Notes under the pieces: generated by a model
Told to the model about the DNA's origin: nothing
The model's input: the letters and a program-made list of their open reading frames with translations, nothing else
The model's database searches: none
DNA from: Serpentinimonas maccroryi
GTDB lineage: Bacteria > Pseudomonadota > Gammaproteobacteria > Burkholderiales > Burkholderiaceae_C
Direction of reading: 5' to 3'
Assembly (NCBI RefSeq): GCF_000828915.1
Contig: NZ_AP014569.1
Span: 372,001 to 436,000 of the forward strand
Length of the DNA stretch: 64,000 nucleotides
In this document: piece after piece, positions 26,455 to 37,967 of the stretch
Position numbering within the stretch: position 1 is the first letter of the stretch
Layout of the letters: every line of letters begins with the position of its first letter
Position numbers and translations under genes: made by a program

Positions 26455-27333
26455 TTAAACCGGCAGCGCGGCGGCCACCACCGGCGCGCCCCACAGGCGC
26501 GAGATCAGCCTCGAGGCATGGGCGCAGTCGCCGCTGCTCCAAAAATGCGTGCAGCCTGCGCCTAGTAGGGTCTGGGCCGCAGCAATCGGCGTGGTACCTA
26601 GCGCAGCGTTCGACGCAGCAGCCGGCAAGCGGCGCAGCAGCTCGCGCGCCACGGCGGCTGCCGGGTCCAGCACCTGCACGCCGGGGCCGGCGTGTTGCTC
26701 GATCAGCGGGCGCAAAAAGGGGTAGTGGGTGCAGCCCAGCACCAGCACATCGGCCCCTTGTGCCAGCAGCGGATCGAGGCAGGCAGCCACCGCCGCCCTA
26801 GAGGCGGGGCCATCGAGCTCGCCGCGCTCCACCAACTCGACCCAGCCCGGGCAGGCTTGGGCCAGCACCCGCACCGGCCCGGCGTGGGCCGCGATCAGGC
26901 GCGCCAGGCCCGGGCTGTGCACGGTGTTGTGGGTGGCGAGCACGCCCACGGTGCCGCTGCGCGTGGCGGCCACGGCGGGCTTGACGGCCGGCTCGATGGC
27001 CACCAGCGGCAGCTGCGGGAAGCGCTGGCGCAGCGCTTGGATCGACAGGCCGGTGACGGTGTTGCACGCCACCACCACCGCTTGCACCGGCTGCGCCGCC
27101 AAAAATTCGATGATGCGCTCAGCGCGCGCCTGCACCTGCTGCGCCGCCTTGTCGCCGTAGGGGGCATGGCCCGAATCGGCCACGTAGCGCAGCGCCTGCG
27201 CCGGCAGCAGCGCGCGGATTTCGCGCAGCACCGACAAGCCGCCGACGCCGGAGTCGAACACGCCCACGGCGGCACCGGCGTCGCCGTGTGGCAGCGCTGG
27301 GGCGGCTGGAGGGTGCGGCGGCAAGGTTGGCAT
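26455..27333 (-). CDS. murI: Glutamate racemase
   Basis: Makes D-glutamate for peptidoglycan. The 292-residue product has the paired active-site cysteines in VVACNTVTG (about residue 91) and LGCTHYPFLRPLIE (about residue 205). It opens with VGVFDSGVGGLSVLREI and YVADSGHAPYG. ATG 27333 was chosen because the N-terminal glycine motif follows closely; the frame runs upstream through a 22-nt-period repeat without family similarity. An Ala/Pro-rich stretch of 20 residues precedes the domain. Confidence 0.94.
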   Translation of the reverse strand: MPTLPPHPPAAPALPHGDAGAAVGVFDSGVGGLSVLREIRALLPAQALRYVADSGHAPYGDKAAQQVQARAERIIEFLAAQPVQAVVVACNTVTGLSIQALRQRFPQLPLVAIEPAVKPAVAATRSGTVGVLATHNTVHSPGLARLIAAHAGPVRVLAQACPGWVELVERGELDGPASRAAVAACLDPLLAQGADVLVLGCTHYPFLRPLIEQHAGPGVQVLDPAAAVARELLRRLPAAASNAALGTTPIAAAQTLLGAGCTHFWSSGDCAHASRLISRLWGAPVVAAALPV

Positions 27334-27554
27334 GGGGGGTGAATGCTGGGCGAATGTTGGGGAAATTTTGGGCCAATGTTGGGGAAATAGGGCGCGAATT
27401 CGAGGCGAGTGGCGCGGGTGCGGCGGCCGGGCGAGTGGGGCTGGTGGGCCAGGAGCCACGTCCTGCGGGTCTGCCAAGCAAAGCAGCCCGCCAAAGCAAG
27501 CTCTAGCGGGCTGTTGTCGGGCTGTTGTCCGGTGCCCCAAGTGGGGCGGCCTGA

Positions 27555-27767
27555 TCAGTACATGCGTTTGGGCAGTTGCATCGAGCGCACGCGCTTGTAG
27601 TGGCGCTTGACGGCGGCGGCCTTCTTGCGCTTGCGCTCGGCGGTGGGTTTTTCGTAGAACTCGCGTGCGCGCAAGTCGTTAAGTAGGCCCAGTTTTTCGA
27701 TGGTGCGCTTGAAGCGGCGCAGAGCGACATCAAAAGGTTCGTTGTCTTTAACGCGGATGGTGGTCAT
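27555..27767 (-). CDS. rpsU: 30S ribosomal protein S21
   Basis: Small-subunit protein near the anti-Shine-Dalgarno region. The 70-residue, highly basic product ([20 protein letters not shown] at the N-terminus, [12 protein letters not shown] then [10 protein letters not shown]) is the full family length. It stands alone without the dnaG-rpoD partners of the E. coli macromolecular operon. A minus-strand TATAAT at 27899-27904 could drive it with a leader of roughly 125 nt. Confidence 0.96.
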   Translation of the reverse strand: MTTIRVKDNEPFDVALRRFKRTIEKLGLLNDLRAREFYEKPTAERKRKKAAAVKRHYKRVRSMQLPKRMY

Positions 27768-27898
27768 TAGCCAAAAGTTTCCAGGATTGCGCCGCGCCGG
27801 TTCTAGGGCAAGATCGAGCCCCTAGGCCGCGCTGCAAAAATTTTTCCCCGTCTTGTGGTGGATCAAGGCCGACGGGGGGATTGCCAGCAAAGCTTGGA

Positions 27899-27904
27899 AT
27901 TATA
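27899..27904 (-). promoter_or_regulatory. Candidate -10 element for rpsU
   Basis: Perfect TATAAT on the minus strand, about 130 bp upstream of the rpsU start and in the gap between rpsU and the divergent PPK2 gene. A matching -35 is weak (TTCCCT at 17 bp). Confidence 0.4.
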
Positions 27905-27977
27905 TGCATCTGCGCCAGGTTAGGGAAGGGCTTTGTGTGTTTTTGGCGCTACAGTGCGTTTGTAGGAGGCAGTTTAG

Positions 27978-29495
27978 ATGTTTGAATCGGCAGAAATTGG
28001 GCACCGGGTCGAAAAAGAGCGCTGGAAGCAAGAGTCGGCGCGCCTGCGCCAGGCGCTGTTGCAAGCCCAGTACCGGCTGCTGCATGAGGCGCACACGGCG
28101 GTGCTGATTTTGGTCAACGGCGTCGATGGCGGTGGCCGCGGCGAGACCGTAAACACGCTCAACGAGTGGATGGACCCGCGCCACATCCGCACCGAAGCCT
28201 TTGGCCCGCTCACGCCCGAAGACCGCAAGCACCCCGAGATGTGGCGCTTTTGGCAGGTGTTGCCGCCCAAGGGCCGCATCGGGATTTTTTTCGGCTCCTG
28301 GTACACCGACCCGGTGTACTCTTATGCCCGGGGCGGCGAGCCCCACGACCGTTTCGTGCAGCGGCTGGAGCGCATCCGCCAGTTTGAGCGCATGCTGGTT
28401 GCCGAAGGGGTGGTGCTGGTCAAGCTGTGGTTTCACTTGTCCAAAAAAACGGCCAAGGAGCGCCTCAAAGCCCTGCAATCCGACCCCAAAACCGCTTGGC
28501 GCGTCACGCCCCAAGAAAAAGACAACCTGCGGCACTACGACCGCTTCATCGAGGTGAGCGACGAGGCGCTGCGCAAGACCAGCATCGGTGAGGCCTCGTG
28601 GCTGGTGATCGACGGCAGCGACCCAGCCTACCGCACCCTGAGCGCCGCGCAGCACCTGCTGCAGGTCATGCAGGCGGCGCTCGCCCGCCCGGTGGCCGCA
28701 GGCGAGGCTACCCCGGCACTCGCCGCCGCCGACCGGGTGTTGCAACAACCGCCATTTCTAGCGCTCGACCAGCGCAGCCTGCTCAAGGCGCAGGATTACT
28801 CGCGCAGCCTCAAGCGCAGCGTTTATGAAGACGAACTCGAACAATGGCAAGGCAAGCTGGCCTTGCTCAGCCGCGACGCGCGCATGCAAAAACGCGCGCT
28901 GGCGCTGGTGTTCGAGGGCATGGACGCGGCCGGCAAGGGCAGCACCATCCGGCGCGTCACGCAGGCGCTGGATGCGCGCTTTTACCGCGTGGTGCCGGTG
29001 GCGGCCCCGAACGAAAACGAACGCGCCCAGCCCTACCTGTGGCGCTTTTGGCGCTACATTCCGGCGCTTGGGCGCGCGGTGATCTTTGACCGCTCGTGGT
29101 ATGGCCGGGTGCTGGTCGAGCGCGTCGAAGGCTTGTGCGCTCCGGCTGACTGGCTGCGCGCCTACGGCGAGATCAACGAGTACGAAGAGGAGCTGAGCGA
29201 TGCCGGGGTGGTGATCGTCAAGTTCTGGCTCGCCATCACGCCCGAGGAACAGCTGCGCCGTTTTCGCGAGCGCGAGCAAACGCTGTACAAAAACTTCAAG
29301 ATCACGCCAGACGACTGGCGCAACCGCGAAAAATGGCCGCAGTACGAGCGCGCCGTGGAGGAGATGATCGACCGCACCTCGACCCAAGTCGCGCCGTGGC
29401 ACATCGTGGCCAGCGACAACAAACACTGGAGCCGCATCGAGGTTTTGCGCCACCTGTGCCAGCGGCTGGAGGCGGCACTGGAGCGAGTGGCGTGA
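27978..29495 (+). CDS. pap: Polyphosphate:AMP phosphotransferase (two-domain PPK2)
   Basis: Phosphorylates AMP to ADP with polyphosphate in the known class II PPK2 proteins. The 505-residue protein is two fused PPK2 domains. The C-terminal domain is complete: Walker A EGMDAAGKGSTIRR (about residue 314), Walker B FDRSWYGRVLVERVEG, and the lid EEQLRRFREREQ. The N-terminal domain keeps a Walker-A-like NGVDGGGRGETVNT but has FFGSWYTDPV where the catalytic Asp-Arg of DRSWY would be, so it is probably non-catalytic, as in other fused members. It is monocistronic. Confidence 0.92.
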   Translation: MFESAEIGHRVEKERWKQESARLRQALLQAQYRLLHEAHTAVLILVNGVDGGGRGETVNTLNEWMDPRHIRTEAFGPLTPEDRKHPEMWRFWQVLPPKGRIGIFFGSWYTDPVYSYARGGEPHDRFVQRLERIRQFERMLVAEGVVLVKLWFHLSKKTAKERLKALQSDPKTAWRVTPQEKDNLRHYDRFIEVSDEALRKTSIGEASWLVIDGSDPAYRTLSAAQHLLQVMQAALARPVAAGEATPALAAADRVLQQPPFLALDQRSLLKAQDYSRSLKRSVYEDELEQWQGKLALLSRDARMQKRALALVFEGMDAAGKGSTIRRVTQALDARFYRVVPVAAPNENERAQPYLWRFWRYIPALGRAVIFDRSWYGRVLVERVEGLCAPADWLRAYGEINEYEEELSDAGVVIVKFWLAITPEEQLRRFREREQTLYKNFKITPDDWRNREKWPQYERAVEEMIDRTSTQVAPWHIVASDNKHWSRIEVLRHLCQRLEAALERVA

Positions 29496-29532
29496 TGGTC
29501 TACGCGCAGGACTGGTCTGCGCTCACAGCCAC

Positions 29533-30479
29533 TCAAGCCGGCGCTTGCTGCCCGCCGCTGCAGCGCCGGTGGCCGGCGAGGTCGAGCCGGTGCGTCACGC
29601 TCTGGTAGCCGTGCGTGCGCAGCAGGGCGGCCACGGCGTCGGCCTGATCCCAGCCGTGTTCGAGCAACAGCCAGCCACCGGGCTGCAGGTGGGCGCGGGC
29701 GCTGGCGATGATTTCACGCAGGTCGTCTAGGCCATCGGGCCCGGCCACCAGCGCCTGCTGCGGCTCGTGGCGCAAGGCGGGCAGGTGCGGGTCGGCGGCG
29801 CGGATGTAGGGCGGGTTGGACACGATCAGCCCCAGCGCGGCTGGGGGCGTGTGCGGCTCGTCTAGAGGGGGCAGGGCGCTACCTGGGTCTGCTTGGGCTG
29901 GCGGGGAGCCAGCCGCTTTCGGCCAGCCGCGCAGCCAGTGGCCGTGGCGCAAGCGCAGCGGCAGGCGCAGCCGCGCGGCGTTGGCGCGCGCCACCTCTAG
30001 GGCATCGAGGCTGGCGTCGAGCGCCCACACTTGGGCCAGCGGCCGCTGCTGTTGCAGCGCCAGCGCGATGGCGCCGCTGCCGGTGCCCAGATCGAGCACC
30101 GGCACGGCCTGCCCCAGGGGCAGCAGCTCGAGCGCCCAGTCAACCAGGGTTTCGGTGTCGGGGCGCGGGTCGAGCACGCGCGCGTCGATCTGCAGCGCTA
30201 GGCCGTAGAACTCGCGTTGGCCGCTCAGGTAGGCCAGCGGCTCGCCGCTCAGGCGGCGCGCGCACAGGGCGTGGTAGCGCTGGGCGGCGGTGCTGGGCAA
30301 GGGCGCATCGCCATGCGCCAGCAGCCAAGCGCGCTCGTGCGGTTGGCGCCCGAGCGCGTGTAGCAGCAGCAGCTGGGCTTCGAGCCGCGGCAGCCCGGCT
30401 CGCTGCGCGCTGTGGCAAGCGGCCTCGGTGCTGGTCGATTCGGTGCGGGCCATTTCGGTGCTGGCCGCGGGCAGGCCGG

Positions 30480-30483
<4 letters not shown>
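29533..30483 (-). CDS. prmC: Peptide chain release factor N(5)-glutamine methyltransferase
   Basis: Methylates the Gln of the GGQ motif in RF1 and RF2. The 316-residue product has the PrmC/HemK N-terminal helical domain, [22 protein letters not shown] before the SAM site [15 protein letters not shown] (about residue 130), and catalytic SNPPYI. A Pro/Ala-rich insertion (about residues 185-210, [17 protein letters not shown]) precedes the NPPY motif and looks lineage-specific. It overlaps prfA, its substrate's gene, by 4 bp (ATGA), in a hemA-prfA-prmC operon. Confidence 0.95.
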
Positions 30484-31595
<1,112 letters not shown>

Positions 31596-31602
31596 AGACG
31601 GT

Positions 31603-32880
31603 TCACAAGCGCCCGGGCCCGCGCAGGAACAGGCGCGAGACCGCTTCAGCGGTGGCGGCGCGGGTGTGTTCGTCGCCGGCGTGCAGCTCGGCCAGCGGGC
31701 CGTGCAGCATTTTTTGCGTCAGGCCGCGCGCCAGCGCTTGCAGCACGGCCTCGGTGTCCTCGCCGCGCGCCAGCCGCTTGCGCGCCCGCTCCAGTTCGAG
31801 CGCGCGCCAGTCTTCGGCCTGCGCGTGCAGCTGGCCGATCAGCCCGACCACGCCCTGGGCCGGGTCGCGCTGCTGCAGCCAGTGCATGAAACCCTGCACG
31901 CCAGAGTCGATGATCGCTTCGGCCTGCGCCACCGCCGCCTGGCGCTGGCTTTTGCCGTTTTGCACCACGTGCGCGAGGTCATCGACGGTGTAGAGGTACA
32001 CGTCGTCGAGCCCCTTGACTTCGGCCTCGATGTCGCGCGGCACGGCCAGATCGACCATGAACATGGGCCGGTGGCGGCGCTGCTTGAGCGCGCGCTCGAC
32101 CGCCCCGAGCCCAATCAGCGGCAGGGTGGAGGCGGTGCAGCTGATCACGGCGTCGAACTCGTGCAGCCGGTTGGGCAAATCGGACAGCCGCAGCGTTTCG
32201 GCCCCGAAGCGGCTGGCGAGCTTTTCGCCGCGCTCCAGCGTGCGGTTGGCGATGGCCATCGAGAGCGGCTGCTTGGCGGCAAAGTGGGTGGCGGCGAGTT
32301 CGATCATCTCGCCGGCGCCGACGAACAGCACCCGGATCTGGTGCAAATCTTCAAACAACTGGCCCGCCAGGCGCACGGCGGCGGCGGTCATGCTGATGGA
32401 CTGCGCGCCGATGGCGGTGCTGCTGCGCACCTGCTTGGCCACCGCAAAGGAGCGCTGAAACAACTGGTGCAGCGTGCGGCCCAGGGCGCCGGCTTGTTCG
32501 GCGGCGCGCACCGCGTCTTTCATCTGGCCCAAGATTTGCGGCTCGCCCAGCACCATCGAGTCGAGCCCGCTGGCGACGCGAAAGGCGTGCCGTGCTGCGG
32601 CGTCGTCGTGCAGCACGTAGGCGTGGTGCAGCAGCTGCTGTGGGCTCACACCGCCGGTGTCGGCCAGCCAGTGCAGGGTGGGTTCGAGCGCGGCCTGCTC
32701 GGCGGCGCAGTAGATTTCGGTGCGGTTGCAGGTCGAGAGCAGCGCCGCCTCGGGCCGCTGCGCCAAGCCGGCGCGAAAGCGCTGCAGGGTGGGGGGAAGC
32801 TGGTCGAGCGCGAACGCGAACCGACCGCGCACGTCGAGCGGCGCGGTTTGATGGTTGATTCCTAGCGCCCAAACTGCCAT
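31603..32880 (-). CDS. hemA: Glutamyl-tRNA reductase
   Basis: Reduces glutamyl-tRNA to glutamate-1-semialdehyde, the first step of C5 tetrapyrrole synthesis. The 425-residue product opens [19 protein letters not shown] and has the catalytic Cys in [12 protein letters not shown] (about residue 51), [15 protein letters not shown], and the NADPH-binding [17 protein letters not shown]. It is first in a hemA-prfA-prmC operon. The ATG lies ten bases after a perfect TATAAT on the minus strand with no Shine-Dalgarno sequence, which suggests a leaderless or very short-leader mRNA. HemA in this pathway also links to cobalamin synthesis, present at the left of the window. Confidence 0.96.
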   Translation of the reverse strand: MAVWALGINHQTAPLDVRGRFAFALDQLPPTLQRFRAGLAQRPEAALLSTCNRTEIYCAAEQAALEPTLHWLADTGGVSPQQLLHHAYVLHDDAAARHAFRVASGLDSMVLGEPQILGQMKDAVRAAEQAGALGRTLHQLFQRSFAVAKQVRSSTAIGAQSISMTAAAVRLAGQLFEDLHQIRVLFVGAGEMIELAATHFAAKQPLSMAIANRTLERGEKLASRFGAETLRLSDLPNRLHEFDAVISCTASTLPLIGLGAVERALKQRRHRPMFMVDLAVPRDIEAEVKGLDDVYLYTVDDLAHVVQNGKSQRQAAVAQAEAIIDSGVQGFMHWLQQRDPAQGVVGLIGQLHAQAEDWRALELERARKRLARGEDTEAVLQALARGLTQKMLHGPLAELHAGDEHTRAATAEAVSRLFLRGPGRL

Positions 32881-32889
32881 AAGGGCCGG

Positions 32890-32895
32890 ATTATA
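32890..32895 (-). promoter_or_regulatory. Candidate -10 element for a leaderless hemA transcript
   Basis: Perfect TATAAT on the minus strand, nine bases before the hemA ATG. The usual start distance would place +1 within a few bases of the ATG. No TTGACA-like -35 was seen at 16-18 bp. Confidence 0.5.
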
Positions 32896-32908
32896 AAATC
32901 GAAGCGGA

Positions 32909-32930
32909 TTTGCCCCTAGTTTGCCCCTAG
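32909..32930. repeat. Two tandem 11-bp TTTGCCCCTAG repeats
   Basis: TTTGCCCCTAG occurs twice in direct succession, followed by the degenerate TTTGTTGCCCCTAC (32931-32944). It overlaps the expected -35 region of the hemA promoter. Confidence 0.8.
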
Positions 32931-32973
32931 TTTGTTGCCCCTACAGCAGGCCTGCGTGGCCGCACCACCCCAC

Positions 32974-33255
32974 ATGAGCTTCTTCGACGGCCTGCTGCAT
33001 CTGTTCCATTTCTTCCTGCCGGCCTTAGGCATGGCGGCGCTGCTGGCGCCGGCGCTGGTCTGGGGGCAGGGCGCGGGCAGCCGGCGCGGTTCGCGCTTCA
33101 AAAGCCTGCTGCTGGGCTGGCTTGCTTTGTCGGCGCTGGGCGCGCTGGTGCTGCTGGCCGGGCTGTGGTGGCACGGGCGCGACGGCCGCATGGCCACCTA
33201 CGCGGCGCTGGTGGTGGCGCTAGGCTCGGCAGTGGCCTACTGGCGCTCGCGCTGA
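32974..33255 (+). CDS. Hypothetical small membrane protein
   Basis: A 93-residue protein with three likely membrane helices (LFHFFLPALGMAALLAPAL, LLLGWLALSALGALVLLAGL and MATYAALVVALGSAVAYW) and a short basic loop. No family is recognised. Start 32974 (MSFFDGLLHLFHFF) is preferred to the in-frame ATG 32932, which lies in the 11-bp repeat region. It is divergent from hemA and upstream of the large oxidoreductase gene. Confidence 0.6.
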   Translation: MSFFDGLLHLFHFFLPALGMAALLAPALVWGQGAGSRRGSRFKSLLLGWLALSALGALVLLAGLWWHGRDGRMATYAALVVALGSAVAYWRSR

Positions 33256-33396
33256 CTTCAAGGTTGGCAGGGGCGGCAACGGCGGCATGGGGATCACCGC
33301 ATACCCTTGCGCGGCGCAGGCACAGCGCCGCAATGCCGCCCGGTGCAGGAAGGCGCTGCGTTAATATCGGCAACCCAGCCTGACGCTTTGGCCCTT

Positions 33397-36300
33397 ATGA
33401 ACGCCCCGATCCCGATGCAGCAGCTGCTCGCCGCCGCCGACGTGCAGCCGCGACTGCGCGAAATCCCCTACAACTACACCTCGTTTTCCGACCGCGAGAT
33501 CGTCATCCGGCTGCTCGGCGCGCGCGCTTGGGAGGTGCTCAACCAGCTGCGCCAGGAGCGCCACACCGGCCGCTCGGCGCGCATGCTCTACGAGGTGCTG
33601 GGCGACATTTGGGTGGTGCAGCGCAACCCCTACCTGCAAGACGACCTGCTCGACAACCCCAAACGCCGCAGCGCGCTGGTGCAGGCGCTCGAACACCGTT
33701 TGTGCGAGATCGAAAAACGCCGCCGCCCGCTCGAAGACGGTGCGCGCGACGCGCTGGTGGGCGAACTGCTGGCGGCCGCGCAGCAGGCGGTGCGCGAGTT
33801 CGAGCGCCGATTCGTGGATGTGGCCACCCTGCGCCAGCGCGTGGCCAAGGCGCTGCGCCGCCACACCGCACGCGACAACGTCAAGTTCGACGCCCTGAGC
33901 CGCGTCAGCCACGTCACCGACGCCACCGACTGGCGCGTCGAATACCCCTTGGTGGTGCTCACGCCCGACAGCGAGGCCGAAACCGCCGCCTTGGTGCGCG
34001 CCTGCTTCCAGCTCGGGCTGACATTGATTCCGCGCGGCGGTGGCACCGGCTACACCGGCGGCGCGGTGCCGCTGTGCTGGAACAGCGCCGTCATCAACAC
34101 CGAAAAACTCGAAACCCTGAGCGCCGTCGAAATGACTGCGCTGCCCGGCGTGGCGCAGCCCGTGCCCACGATCTGGAGCGAGGCCGGCGTGGTGACGCAG
34201 CGCGTGGCCGACGCCGCCGAGCGCGCCGGTTTCGTGTTCGCTGTTGACCCCACCAGCGCCGAGGCCTCGTGCGTGGGCGGCAACATCGCCATGAACGCCG
34301 GCGGCAAAAAAGCCGTGCTCTGGGGCACCGCGCTCGACAACCTGGCCAGCTGGCGCATGGTCACGCCCGACGCCGAGTGGCTGCAAGTCACGCGCCTGAA
34401 CCACAACTTGGGCAAGATCCACGACGCCGAAATCGCCAGCTTCGAGCTGCAATACTTTGGGCCCGACGGCAAAACGCTGCTGCGCACCGAGGGCCTCGAC
34501 ATCCCCGGCGGCACCTTCCGCAAGGCCGGGCTGGGCAAAGACGTGACCGACAAGTTTCTCGCCGGCCTGCCCGGGGTGCAAAAAGAGGGCTGCGACGGCC
34601 TCATCACCAGCGCACGCTGGGTGTTGCACCGCATGCCGGCGCACACCCGCACCGTGTGCCTCGAGTTTTTTGGCAACCCCAAAGACGCGGTGCCCAGCAT
34701 CGTTGAAATCAAAGACTACCTCGACCGCCTGCAACGCAACGGCAGCGCGCAGCCGGTGCTGCTGGCCGGGCTCGAGCACCTAGACGACCGCTACCTCAAG
34801 GCGGTGGGCTACAGCACCAAGAGCAAGCGCGGCGGCCTGCCCAAGATGGTGCTGATCGGCGACGTGGTGGGCGACGACCCAGACGCGGTGGCGCACGCCA
34901 CCAGCGAGGTGGTGCGGCTGGCCAATGGCCGTGCCGGCGAAGGCTTTGTCGCCGTGAGCCCCGAGGCCCGCAAAAAGTTTTGGGCCGATCGCAAGAAAAC
35001 CGCCGCCATCAGCCGCCACACCAACGCCTTCAAGGTCAACGAAGACGTGGTCATCCCGCTGGCGCGCATGGGCGAATACACGCTCGGCATCGAGCGCATC
35101 AACATCGAGCTGAGCCTGCGCAACAAGATTGAGCTGGCCGATGCGCTGCTGGCCTTCTTTGAGCGCGCCGCGCTGCCGCTGGGGCCGGTGGAAGACGCCG
35201 CCGACCGCCCCGGGCCGCAAGCGCAGCTCGAGCGGGCGCAGCAGGCGCGGGCGCTGATCGAGCGCGTGCGTGCGCAGTGGCAGGGGTGGCTCGACAGCCT
35301 CGACGGCTTCGCCGCCGCCCCCAGCCCGAATGTCTTGGATACCCTCGATGCCCTCAATGCCCTAGACGGCGTGGATGGCTCGAACGGCGCGCCCGCCGAG
35401 CGCAACAGCTTCGAGCCCTTGCAAGAGCAGCGCTGGCGCGCCAGCTGGAAGACGCAAATTCGCGCCCCGCTGCGCGCCCTGTTCACCGGCAGCGTCTGGG
35501 CGCCGGTGCTGGCCGAATGCGAGGCCATCCACCAGCGCGTGCTCAAGGGCCGGGTCTGGGCGGCGCTGCACATGCACGCCGGCGATGGCAACGTGCACAC
35601 CAACATCCCCGTCAACAGCGACGACTACGCCATGCTGCACACCGCACACGAAGCGGTGGCGCGCATCATGGCGCTGGCGCGCAGCTTGGGCGGCGTGATC
35701 AGCGGCGAGCACGGCATCGGCATCACCAAGCTCGAATACCTGACTGAGGCCGAACTGGCCCCCTTTGCCGACTACAAGCAGCGCATCGACCCCGAAGGCC
35801 GCTTCAACCGCGGCAAACTGCTGCGCCACAGCCCCTTGTTCGAGCAGGCCGAGCAGCGCCGCGCCGACCTGAGCCAAGCCTACACCCCCAGCTTTGGCCT
35901 GATGGGCTACGAGTCGCTGATCATGCAGCAAAGCGACATCGGCGCGATTGCCGACTCGGTCAAAAACTGCCTGCGCTGCGGCAAATGCAAGCCGGTGTGC
36001 TCGACCCACGTGCCGCGCGCCAACCTGCTCTACAGCCCGCGCAACAAAATTTTGGCCACCAGCCTGCTGATCGAAGCCTTTTTGTACGAGGAGCAAACCC
36101 GGCGCGGCATCAGCCTGCGTCACTGGGAAGAGTTCGAAGACGTGGCCGACCACTGCACCGTCTGCCACAAGTGCCTGTCGCCCTGTCCGGTGAACATCGA
36201 CTTTGGCGACGTCACCATGAACATGCGCAACCTGCTGCGCAAAATGGGCAAAAAGAGCTTCAGGCCGGGCAACGCCGCCGCCATGTTCATGCTCAACGCC

Positions 36301-37404
36301 ACCCGGCCCGAGACCATCAAACTCGCGCGCAGCCTGATGGTGGGGGTGGGCTTCAAGCTGCAGCGCTGGGCGCACGGGCTGCTCAAAGGGTTGGCGAGAA
36401 AGCAGACCAACGCCCCACCCGCCACCCTAGGGACGGCCCCGATCAAAGAGCAGGTGATCCACTTCGTCAACAAAAAGCTGCCCGGTGGCCTGCCCAAAAA
36501 AACCGCGCGCGCCCTGCTCGACATCGAAGACCGGGCCTACGTGCCCATCATCCGCGACCCGCGCGCCACCAGCAGCGACACCGAGGCCGTGTTTTACTTC
36601 CCCGGCTGCGGCTCCGAGCGCCTGTTCAGCCAAGTGGGGCTGGCGACCCAAGCCATGCTCTGGCACGCCGGCGTGCAGACCGTGCTGCCGCCGGGCTACC
36701 TGTGCTGTGGCTACCCGCAGCGCGGCTCGGGCCAGTTCGACAAAGCCGAGCAGATCATCACCGACAACCGGGTGCTGTTCCACCGCGTCGCCAATACGCT
36801 CAACTACCTCGACCTCAAAACCGTGGTGGTGAGCTGCGGCACCTGCTACGACCAGTTGCAGGGCTACCAGTTTGAGCAAATCTTCCCCGGCTGCCGCATC
36901 ATCGACATCCACGAATACCTGCTCGAAAAAGGCATCACCCTGCCCAAGACCGACGGCAGCTACCTGTTTCACGACCCCTGCCACAGCCCGATGAAGCTGC
37001 AAGAGCCGCTGCAAACCGTGAAGGCGCTGCTTGGCCCCAAGGTGCTCAAAACCGAGCGCTGCTGCGGCGAGTCGGGCACGCTGGGCGTGACCCGGCCCGA
37101 CATTTCGACCCAAGTGCGCTTTCGCAAAGAGCAAGAACTGAAGCAAAACGCCGCCGATCTGGCCGCTTTATCGGTTCAGGCGGGCCCCGGCGCCGGCACG
37201 CGCCCCAGCAAGACCAAGGTGCTCACCAGCTGCCCGAGCTGCCTGCAAGGCCTGAGCCGCTACGGCGACGACCTAGGCGGCAACGGCCTGCTCGAGGCCG
37301 ACTACATCGTGGTCGAGATGGCGCAGCAGATCCTAGGCCCCAACTGGCTGCCCGAGTACGTGGCGCGCGCCAACGCTGGGGGCATCGAACGGGTGCTGGT
37401 GTGA
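33397..37404 (+). CDS. Fused FAD-linked oxidase / 4Fe-4S / CCG-domain oxidoreductase (DUF3683)
   Basis: A 1335-residue cytoplasmic oxidoreductase. Order: N-terminal DUF3683-like region (residues 1-150), FAD_binding_4 with [16 protein letters not shown] (about 210), FAD-linked oxidase C-terminal domain with [15 protein letters not shown] (about 725) and [15 protein letters not shown] (about 765), two 4Fe-4S motifs [11 protein letters not shown] (about 858) and [12 protein letters not shown] (about 919), then two CCG domains with [10 protein letters not shown] (about 1101) and CCGESGTLG (about 1222) and a final SCPSCLQG. It looks like GlcD and GlcF joined in one chain, so D-lactate, glycolate or D-2-hydroxyglutarate are possible substrates; this is not resolved. 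An Asp/Leu/Asn repeat linker (nt 35335-35380) interrupts the oxidase domain. The next gene overlaps the stop. Confidence 0.9.
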   Translation: MNAPIPMQQLLAAADVQPRLREIPYNYTSFSDREIVIRLLGARAWEVLNQLRQERHTGRSARMLYEVLGDIWVVQRNPYLQDDLLDNPKRRSALVQALEHRLCEIEKRRRPLEDGARDALVGELLAAAQQAVREFERRFVDVATLRQRVAKALRRHTARDNVKFDALSRVSHVTDATDWRVEYPLVVLTPDSEAETAALVRACFQLGLTLIPRGGGTGYTGGAVPLCWNSAVINTEKLETLSAVEMTALPGVAQPVPTIWSEAGVVTQRVADAAERAGFVFAVDPTSAEASCVGGNIAMNAGGKKAVLWGTALDNLASWRMVTPDAEWLQVTRLNHNLGKIHDAEIASFELQYFGPDGKTLLRTEGLDIPGGTFRKAGLGKDVTDKFLAGLPGVQKEGCDGLITSARWVLHRMPAHTRTVCLEFFGNPKDAVPSIVEIKDYLDRLQRNGSAQPVLLAGLEHLDDRYLKAVGYSTKSKRGGLPKMVLIGDVVGDDPDAVAHATSEVVRLANGRAGEGFVAVSPEARKKFWADRKKTAAISRHTNAFKVNEDVVIPLARMGEYTLGIERINIELSLRNKIELADALLAFFERAALPLGPVEDAADRPGPQAQLERAQQARALIERVRAQWQGWLDSLDGFAAAPSPNVLDTLDALNALDGVDGSNGAPAERNSFEPLQEQRWRASWKTQIRAPLRALFTGSVWAPVLAECEAIHQRVLKGRVWAALHMHAGDGNVHTNIPVNSDDYAMLHTAHEAVARIMALARSLGGVISGEHGIGITKLEYLTEAELAPFADYKQRIDPEGRFNRGKLLRHSPLFEQAEQRRADLSQAYTPSFGLMGYESLIMQQSDIGAIADSVKNCLRCGKCKPVCSTHVPRANLLYSPRNKILATSLLIEAFLYEEQTRRGISLRHWEEFEDVADHCTVCHKCLSPCPVNIDFGDVTMNMRNLLRKMGKKSFRPGNAAAMFMLNATRPETIKLARSLMVGVGFKLQRWAHGLLKGLARKQTNAPPATLGTAPIKEQVIHFVNKKLPGGLPKKTARALLDIEDRAYVPIIRDPRATSSDTEAVFYFPGCGSERLFSQVGLATQAMLWHAGVQTVLPPGYLCCGYPQRGSGQFDKAEQIITDNRVLFHRVANTLNYLDLKTVVVSCGTCYDQLQGYQFEQIFPGCRIIDIHEYLLEKGITLPKTDGSYLFHDPCHSPMKLQEPLQTVKALLGPKVLKTERCCGESGTLGVTRPDISTQVRFRKEQELKQNAADLAALSVQAGPGAGTRPSKTKVLTSCPSCLQGLSRYGDDLGGNGLLEADYIVVEMAQQILGPNWLPEYVARANAGGIERVLV

Positions 37405-37937
37405 GCGGTGCCGCTGCGCCTCCTGCCCAAGCGGTGGCTTCGGCCCCGGCCGAGGCTGCGGCCCACGAACTGATCTGCCCCTTGTGCGCGCACGCCGGTG
37501 GCGTGATGCTGCTGCGCCAGCACAAGCTGCGCCTCGTGCGCGTGGCCAGCGTGCTCGATGGCAGTTTGCCCGCCGGCGTGCAGGCCGAGGCATTGGCAGA
37601 GCCCTTCCCGGCCTTTTACCGCGTGATCTGGAATGCCCACGTGCCCGAGTGGTCCGACCTCACCGAGGCCGAGCAGGGCTTGTGCATGCGCGCCGTCAGC
37701 GCCGTCGAGCGCGTGCTGCGGCGCCAGCTGCAACCGAGCAAGATCAACCTCGCGGCGCTGGGCAACATGGTGCCGCACCTGCACTGGCACATCGTGGCGC
37801 GCTTCGACTGGGACAGCCACTACCCGGCCCCGATCTGGGCGGCTGCGCAGCGCCCGCCGGACACGGAACGCTTGGCCCAGCTGCGCCTGCGCCTAAAGGC
37901 CTGCGACGCCGAACTGGCTGCTGGGCGCTGGTTGTGA
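37401..37937 (+). CDS. HIT-family (histidine triad) protein
   Basis: Probable nucleotide hydrolase or transferase. The 178-residue product starts at GTG 37401, overlapping the oxidoreductase stop by 4 bp. The triad is clear: [11 protein letters not shown] (about residue 130). A CPLC pair near residue 31 may bind zinc. [16 protein letters not shown] and [10 protein letters not shown] match a HIT subgroup common in betaproteobacteria. Substrate unknown. Confidence 0.88.
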   Translation: MSGAAAPPAQAVASAPAEAAAHELICPLCAHAGGVMLLRQHKLRLVRVASVLDGSLPAGVQAEALAEPFPAFYRVIWNAHVPEWSDLTEAEQGLCMRAVSAVERVLRRQLQPSKINLAALGNMVPHLHWHIVARFDWDSHYPAPIWAAAQRPPDTERLAQLRLRLKACDAELAAGRWL

Positions 37938-37967
37938 ACCGAGCCAAGTGGTCGCGGCTGCTGTTGT

